Positions 56,501 through 64,000 of a stretch of 64,000 nt of DNA are shown here, piece after piece (position 1 is the first letter of the stretch; every line of letters begins with the position of its first letter). The translations under genes and the position numbers were made by a program. Source of the DNA: Paraphysomonas bandaiensis (Eukaryota > Chrysophyceae). Where the stretch lies: assembly GCA_965644295.1 (NCBI GenBank), contig CBFFRP010000324.1, positions 288,261-352,260 of the forward strand, read 5' to 3'. The notes below the pieces were generated by a model. The model was given only the letters and a program-made list of their open reading frames with translations. It had not been told where the DNA came from and did no database searches.

Positions 56501-59500
56501 GCACACACTTACCACTACAATAATCATAACACATTGCTCAATTCACGAAGGCCTTATCCAGTGTATACCGTAATGATTTCCACAACATCGTTACGGGTTA
56601 TATACCCGGTACCTAGTATGATGAAACACATTAGAGTTAATCATATCACTCAGCGGAAAATAGACGTATATATATAAGGTGTGTACGATATTTGCTAGGA
56701 GAAAAAGGTACAGCTGATTGGTTTGCGATGCATAAACCTCACAGCACCAATATCTCGGCTTAAATAACGGTTACTATTCCGAGATAACTTGGGTCAATGA
56801 TTTATGTATAGAAATCAGGACCTAATGGGTCTCGGGAAATACGCAGGTATATACAACATTGCTATTCGACTTCTCTACCATATAAAAATAACAGCACACA
56901 CTTACCACTACAATAATCATAACACATTGCTCAATTCACGAAGGCCTTATCCAGTGTATACCGTAATGATTTCCACAACATCGTTACGGGTTATATACCC
57001 GGTACCTAGTATGATGAAACACATTAGAGTTAATCATATCACTCAGCGGAAAATAGACGTATATATATAAGGTATGTACGATATTTGCTAGGAGAAAAAG
57101 GTACAGCTGATTGGTTTGCGATGCATAAACCTCACAGCACCAATATCTCGGCTTAAATAACGGTTACTATTCCGAGATAACTTGGGTCAATGATTTATGT
57201 ATAGAAATCAGGACCTAATGGGTCTCGGGAATACGCAGGTATATACAACATTGCTATTCGACTTCTCTACCATATAAAAATAACAGCACACACTTACCAC
57301 TACAATAATCATAACACATTGCTCAATTCACGAAGGCCTTATCCAGTGTATACCGTAATGATTTCCACAACATCGTTACGGGTTATATACCCGGTACCTA
57401 GTATGATGAAACACATTAGAGTTAATCATATCACTCAGCGGAAAATAGACGTATATATATAAGGTGTGTACGATATTTGCTAGGAGAAAAAGGTACAGCT
57501 GATTGGTTTGCGATGCATAAACCTCACAGCACCAATATCTCGGCTTAAATAACGGTTACTATTCCGAGATAACTTGGGTCAATGATTTATGTATAGAAAT
57601 CAGGACCTAATGGGTCTCGGGAAATACGCAGGTATATACAACATTGCTATTCGACTTCTCTACCAATTAAAAATAACAGCACACACTTACCACTACAATA
57701 ATCATAACACATTGCTCAATTCACGAAGGCCTTATCCAGTGTATACCGTAATGATTTCCACAACATCGTTACGGGTTATATACCCGGTACCTAGTATGAT
57801 GAAACACATTAGAGTTAATCATATCACTCAGCGGAAAATAGACGTATATATATAAGGTGTGTACGATATTTGCTAGGAGAAAAAGGTACAGCTGATTGGT
57901 TTGCGATGCATAAACCTCACAGCACCAATATCTCGGCTTAAATAACGGTTACTATTCCGAGATAACTTGGGTCAATGATTTATGTATAGAAATCAGGACC
58001 TAATGGGTCTCGGGAAATACGCAGGTATATACAACATTGCTATTCGACTTCTCTACCATATAAAAATAACAGCACACACTTACCACTACAATAATCATAA
58101 CACATTGCTCAATTCACGAAGGCCTTATCCAGTGTATACCGTAATGATTTCCACAACATCGTTACGGGTTATATACCCGGTACCTAGTATGATGAAACAC
58201 ATTAGAGTTAATCATATCACTCAGCGGAAAATAGACGTATATATATAAGGTGTGTACGATATTTGCTAGGAGAAAAAGGTACAGCTGATTGGTTTGCGAT
58301 GCATAAACCTCACAGCACCAATATCTCGGCTTAAATAACGGTTACTATTCCGAGATAACTTGGGTCAATGATTTATGTATAGAAATCAGGACCTAATGGG
58401 TCTCGGGAAATACGCAGGTATATACAACATTGCTATTCGACTTCTCTACCATATAAAAATAACAGCACACACTTACCACTACAATAATCATAACACATTG
58501 CTCAATTCACGAAGGCCTTATCCAGTGTATACCGTAATGATTTCCACAACATCGTTACGGGTTATATACCCGGTACCTAGTATGATGAAACACATTAGAG
58601 TTAATCATATCACTCAGCGGAAAATAGACGTATATATATAAGGTGTGTACGATATTTGCTAGGAGAAAAAGGTACAGCTGATTGGTTTGCGATGCATAAA
58701 CCTCACAGCACCAATATCTCGGCTTAAATAACGGTTACTATTCCGAGATAACTTGGGTCAATGATTTATGTATAGAAATCAGGACCTAATGGGTCTCGGG
58801 AAATACGCAGGTATATACAACATTGCTATTCGACTTCTCTACCATATAAAAATAACAGCACACACTTACCACTACAATAATCATAACACATTGCTCAATT
58901 CACGAAGGCCTTATCCAGTGTATACCGTAATGATTTCCTATTCGACTTCTCTACCATATAAAAATAACAGCACACACTTACCACTACAATAATCATAACA
59001 CATTGCTCAATTCACGAAGGCCTTATCCAGTGTATACCGTAATGATTTCCACAACATCGTTACGGGTTATATACCCGGTACCTAGTATGATGAAACACAT
59101 TAGAGTTAATCATATCACTCAGCGGAAAATAGACGTATATATATAAGGTATGTACGATATTTGCTAGGAGAAAAAGGTACAGCTGATTGGTTTGCGATGC
59201 ATAAACCTCACAGCACCAATATCTCGGCTTAAATAACGGTTACTATTCCGAGATAACTTGGGTCAATGATTTATGTATAGAAATCAGGACCTAATGGGTC
59301 TCGGGAAATACGCAGGTATATACAACATTGCTATTCGACTTCTCTACCATATAAAAATAACAGCACACACTTACCACTACAATAATCATAACACATTGCT
59401 CAATTCACGAAGGCCTTATCCAGTGTATACCGTAATGATTTCCACAACATCGTTACGGGTTATATACCCGGTACCTAGTATGATGAAACACATTAGAGTT

Positions 59501-62500
59501 AATCATATCACTCAGCGGAAAATAGACGTATATATATAAGGTATGTACGATATTTGCTAGGAGAAAAAGGTACAGCTGATTGGTTTGCGATGCATAAACC
59601 TCACAGCACCAATATCTCGGCTTAAATAACGGTTACTATTCCGAGATAACTTGGGTCAATGATTTATGTATAGAAATCAGGACCTAATGGGTCTCGGGAA
59701 ATACGCAGGTATATACAACATTGCTATTCGACTTCTCTACCATATAAAAATAACAGCACACACTTACCACTACAATAATCATAACACATTGCTCAATTCA
59801 CGAAGGCCTTATCCAGTGTATACCGTAATGATTTCCACAACATCGTTACGGGTTATATACCCGGTACCTAGTATGATGAAACACATTAGAGTTAATCATA
59901 TCACTCAGCGGAAAATAGACGTATATATATAAGGTATGTACGATATTTGCTAGGAGAAAAAGGTACAGCTGATTGGTTTGCGATGCATAAACCTCACAGC
60001 ACCAATATCTCGGCTTAAATAACGGTTACTATTCCGAGATAACTTGGGTCAATGATTTATGTATAGAAATCAGGACCTAATGGGTCTCGGGAAATACGCA
60101 GATATATACAACATTGCTATTCGACTTCTCTACCATATAAAAATAACAGCACACACTTACCACTACAATAATCATAACACATTGCTCAATTCACGAAGGC
60201 CTTATCCAGTGTATACCGTAATGATTTCCACAACATCGTTACGGGTTATATACCCGGTACCTAGTATGATGAAACACATTAGAGTTAATCATATCACTCA
60301 GCGGAAAATAGACGTATATATATAAGGTATGTACGATATTTGCTAGGAGAAAAAGGTACAGCTGATTGGTTTGCGATGCATAAACCTCACAGCACCAATA
60401 TCTCGGCTTAAATAACGGTTACTATTCCGAGATAACTTGGGTCAATGATTTATGTATAGAAATCAGGACCTAATGGGTCTCGGGAATACGCAGATATATA
60501 CAACATTGCTATTCGACTTCTCTACCATATAAAAATAACAGCACACACTTACCACTACAATAATCATAACACATTGCTCAATTCACGAAGGCCTTATCCA
60601 GTGTATACCGTAATGATTTCCACAACATCGTTACGGGTTATATACCCGGTACCTAGTATGATGAAACACATTAGAGTTAATCATATCACTCAGCGGAAAA
60701 TAGACGTATATATATAAGGTGTGTACGATATTTGCTAGGAGAAAAAGGTACAGCTGATTGGTTTGCGATGCATAAACCTCACAGCACCAATATCTCGGCT
60801 TAAATAACGGTTACTATTCCGAGATAACTTGGGTCAATGATTTATGTATAGAAATCAGGACCTAATGGGTCTCGGGAATACGCAGGTATATACAACATTG
60901 CTATTCGACTTCTCTACCATATAAAAATAACAGCACACACTTACCACTACAATAATCATAACACATTGCTCAATTCACGAAGGCCTTATCCAGTGTATAC
61001 CGTAATGATTTCCACAACATCGTTACGGGTTATATACCCGGTACCTAGTATGATGAAACACATTAGAGTTAATCATATCACTCAGCGGAAAATAGACGTA
61101 TATATATAAGGTATGTACGATATTTGCTAGGAGAAAAAGGTACAGCTGATTGGTTTGCGATGCATAAACCTCACAGCACCAATATCTCGGCTTAAATAAC
61201 GGTTACTATTCCGAGATAACTTGGGTCAATGATTTATGTATAGAAATCAGGACCTAATGGGTCTCGGGAAATACGCAGGTATATACAACATTGCTATTCG
61301 ACTTCTCTACCATATAAAAATAACAGCACACACTTACCACTACAATAATCATAACACATTGCTCAATTCACGAAGGCCTTATCCAGTGTATACCGTAATG
61401 ATTTCCACAACATCGTTACGGGTTATATACCCGGTACCTAGTATGATGAAACACATTAGAGTTAATCATATCACTCAGCGGAAAATAGACGTATATATAT
61501 AAGGTATGTACGATATTTGCTAGGAGAAAAAGGTACAGCTGATTGGTTTGCGATGCATAAACCTCACAGCACCAATATCTCGGCTTAAATAACGGTTACT
61601 ATTCCGAGATAACTTGGGTCAATGATTTATGTATAGAAATCAGGACCTAATGGGTCTCGGGAAATACGCAGGTATATACAACATTGCTATTCGACTTCTC
61701 TACCATATAAAAATAACAGCACACACTTACCACTACAATAATCATAACACATTGCTCAATTCACGAAGGCCTTATCCAGTGTATACCGTAATGATTTCCA
61801 CAACATCGTTACGGGTTATATACCCGGTACCTAGTATGATGAAACACATTAGAGTTAATCATATCACTCAGCGGAAAATAGACGTATATATATAAGGTGT
61901 GTACGATATTTGCTAGGAGAAAAAGGTACAGCTGATTGGTTTGCGATGCATAAACCTCACAGCACCAATATCTCGGCTTAAATAACGGTTACTATTCCGA
62001 GATAACTTGGGTCAATGATTTATGTATAGAAATCAGGACCTAATGGGTCTCGGGAAATACGCAGGTATATACAACATTGCTATTCGACTTCTCTACCATA
62101 TAAAAATAACAGCACACACTTACCACTACAATAATCATAACACATTGCTCAATTCACGAAGGCCTTATCCAGTGTATACCGTAATGATTTCCACAACATC
62201 GTTACGGGTTATATACCCGGTACCTAGTATGATGAAACACATTAGAGTTAATCATATCACTCAGCGGAAAATAGACGTATATATATAAGGTATGTACGAT
62301 ATTTGCTAGGAGAAAAAGGTACAGCTGATTGGTTTGCGATGCATAAACCTCACAGCACCAATATCTCGGCTTAAATAACGGTTACTATTCCGAGATAACT
62401 TGGGTCAATGATTTATGTATAGAAATCAGGACCTAATGGGTCTCGGGAAATACGCAGGTATATACAACATTGCTATTCGACTTCTCTACCATATAAAAAT

Positions 62501-64000
62501 AACAGCACACACTTACCACTACAATAATCATAACACATTGCTCAATTCACGAAGGCCTTATCCAGTGTATACCGTAATGATTTCCACAACATCGTTACGG
62601 GTTATATACCCGGTACCTAGTATGATGAAACACATTAGAGTTAATCATATCACTCAGCGGAAAATAGACGTATATATATAAGGTATGTACGATATTTGCT
62701 AGGAGAAAAAGGTACAGCTGATTGGTTTGCGATGCATAAACCTCACAGCACCAATATCTCGGCTTAAATAACGGTTACTATTCCGAGATAACTTGGGTCA
62801 ATGATTTATGTATAGAAATCAGGACCTAATGGGTCTCGGGAAATACGCAGGTATATACAACATTGCTATTCGACTTCTCTACCATATAAAAATAACAGCA
62901 CACACTTACCACTACAATAATCATAACACATTGCTCAATTCACGAAGGCCTTATCCAGTGTATACCGTAATGATTTCCACAACATCGTTACGGGTTATAT
63001 ACCCGGTACCTAGTATGATGAAACACATTAGAGTTAATCATATCACTCAGCGGAAAATAGACGTATATATATAGGTATGTACGATATTTGCTAGGAGAAA
63101 AAGGTACAGCTGATTGGTTTGCGATGCATAAACCTCACAGCACCAATATCTCGGCTTAAATAACGGTTACTATTCCGAGATAACTTGGGTCAATGATTTA
63201 TGTATAGAAATCAGGACCTAATGGGTCTCGGGAAATACGCAGATATATACAACATTGCTATTCGACTTCTCTACCATATAAAAATAACAGCACACACTTA
63301 CCACTACAATAATCATAACACATTGCTCAATTCACGAAGGCCTTATCCAGTGTATACCGTAATGATTTCCACAACATCGTTACGGGTTATATACCCGGTA
63401 CCTAGTATGATGAAACACATTAGAGTTAATCATATCACTCAGCGGAAAATAGACGTATATATATAAGGTATGTACGATATTTGCTAGGAGAAAAAGGTAC
63501 AGCTGATTGGTTTGCGATGCATAAACCTCACAGCACCAATATCTCGGCTTAAATAACGGTTACTATTCCGAGATAACTTGGGTCAATGATTTATGTATAG
63601 AAATCAGGACCTAATGGGTCTCGGGAAATACGCAGGTATATACAACATTGCTATTCGACTTCTCTACCATATAAAAATAACAGCACACACTTACCACTAC
63701 AATAATCATAACACATTGCTCAATTCACGAAGGCCTTATCCAGTGTATACCGTAATGATTTCCACAACATCGTTACGGGTTATATACCCGGTACCTAGTA
63801 TGATGAAACACATTAGAGTTAATCATATCACTCAGCGGAAAATAGACGTATATATATAAGGTATGTACGATATTTGCTAGGAGAAAAAGGTACAGCTGAT
63901 TGGTTTGCGATGCATAAACCTCACAGCACCAATATCTCGGCTTAAATAACGGTTACTATTCCGAGATAACTTGGGTCCATGATTTATGTATAGAAATCAG
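53538..64000 (+). repeat. 393-bp satellite array, 26 full monomers plus one truncated by the window end
   Basis: Head-to-tail monomers begin (at GGTRTGTACGATATTTGC) at 53539, 53932, 54325, 54717, 55109, 55501, 55894, 56286, 56678, 57071, 57463, 57856, 58249, 58642, 59147, 59540, 59933, 60326, 60718, 61110, 61503, 61896, 62289, 62682, 63074, 63467 and 63860. Length is 393, or 392 through a one-base loss, and 505 for the monomer at 58642. Identity is extremely high (a few variant sites per monomer). Each monomer has dyads TATCTCGG/CCGAGATA and CGGGT/ACCCG, a TATATATAAGG tract and an 88-codon frame (YRNQDLMGLGKY...). A one-base loss (GGGAAATACG to GGGAATACG) breaks that frame in eight monomers, so a conserved protein is doubtful. 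The left boundary is abrupt; the right end is outside the window. Probably structural (centromeric or subtelomeric) or a tandem non-coding transcription unit. Confidence 0.97.

Noticed and set aside
53665-63859. Array of 88-residue genes, one per satellite monomer
   Set aside because: The frame is broken by the same one-base loss in eight monomers, one monomer carries a truncated version, and the peptide shows no domain. It is better treated as a satellite.
53538-64000. CRISPR-like array
   Set aside because: The repeats are contiguous with no unique spacers, monomers are 393 bp, and the genome is eukaryotic.
1-64000. Ribosomal RNA genes
   Set aside because: No stretch resembling conserved rRNA cores was seen on either strand.

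Overview
The window is nuclear DNA of a small-genome eukaryote. The genes are interrupted by very short GT-AG introns (most 35-72 nt, all inferred by reading frames across them). They encode eukaryote-specific machinery: a GATOR1 subunit, a beta-adaptin, a kinesin-2 motor, a diverged chaperonin of the Bardet-Biedl type, a diflavin reductase and a two-pore K+ channel with EF hands. Kinesin-2 and a BBS-type chaperonin imply a cell with cilia or flagella. A fungal-type GT15 mannosyltransferase domain, an algal or bacterial type sarcosine/dimethylglycine methyltransferase and a plant or algal type TPK channel fit a flagellated protist (alga, stramenopile-like or zoosporic lineage). The sequence alone does not fix the phylum.

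Layout. 0-3.3 kb: 3' end of an unknown gene, a small minus-strand gene, and the TPK channel. 3.3-6.9 kb: gene-free, with two diverged copies of a ~460 bp interspersed repeat. 7-10.8 kb: a methyltransferase facing a six-exon NPRL3-like gene. 12.2-14.7 kb: a divergent pair, a secreted PHB-depolymerase/feruloyl-esterase-like hydrolase and a FAX/metaxin-like GST-fold membrane protein. 16.1 kb: a tiny S24/S26-like protease. 18-20 kb: a disordered Ser/Thr/Pro-rich protein. 20.1-24.5 kb: a probable 4.4 kb DNA transposon with 27-bp terminal inverted repeats, carrying transposase-like debris and a 182-bp tandem repeat. 25.2-29.4 kb: an unusual ~1386-residue fusion (membrane anchor, METTL24-like domain, two GT15-like domains, beta-propeller-like tail). 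30.2-33 kb: kinesin-2. 33.7-35.8 kb: BBS10-like chaperonin. 36.2-39.2 kb: beta-adaptin. 40.6-41.9 kb: unknown 368-residue protein. 42.4-44.4 kb: NDOR1/Tah18-like diflavin reductase. 45-46.2 kb: secretory glycosyltransferase-like protein. 46.9-48.4 kb: sugar porter. 49.2-51.6 kb: WD-repeat-like protein. 52.3-53.3 kb: repeat debris and a MITE-like element. 53.5-64 kb and beyond: a highly homogeneous 393-bp satellite array (26 full monomers plus one cut by the window edge).

Strand alternates strongly. Most genes sit in divergent (shared 5' region) or convergent pairs. The divergent intergenic spaces are rich in GTATAC and TACAGCAGTA-like palindromic words, which may be a shared promoter element. 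Functionally the genes are a mixed housekeeping set: nutrient signalling (GATOR1), trafficking (AP-1/2 beta), cilium (kinesin-2, BBS chaperonin), Fe-S electron supply (NDOR1) and glycan synthesis (two loci). The satellite, the TIR element and the interspersed repeats suggest the right end approaches heterochromatin.
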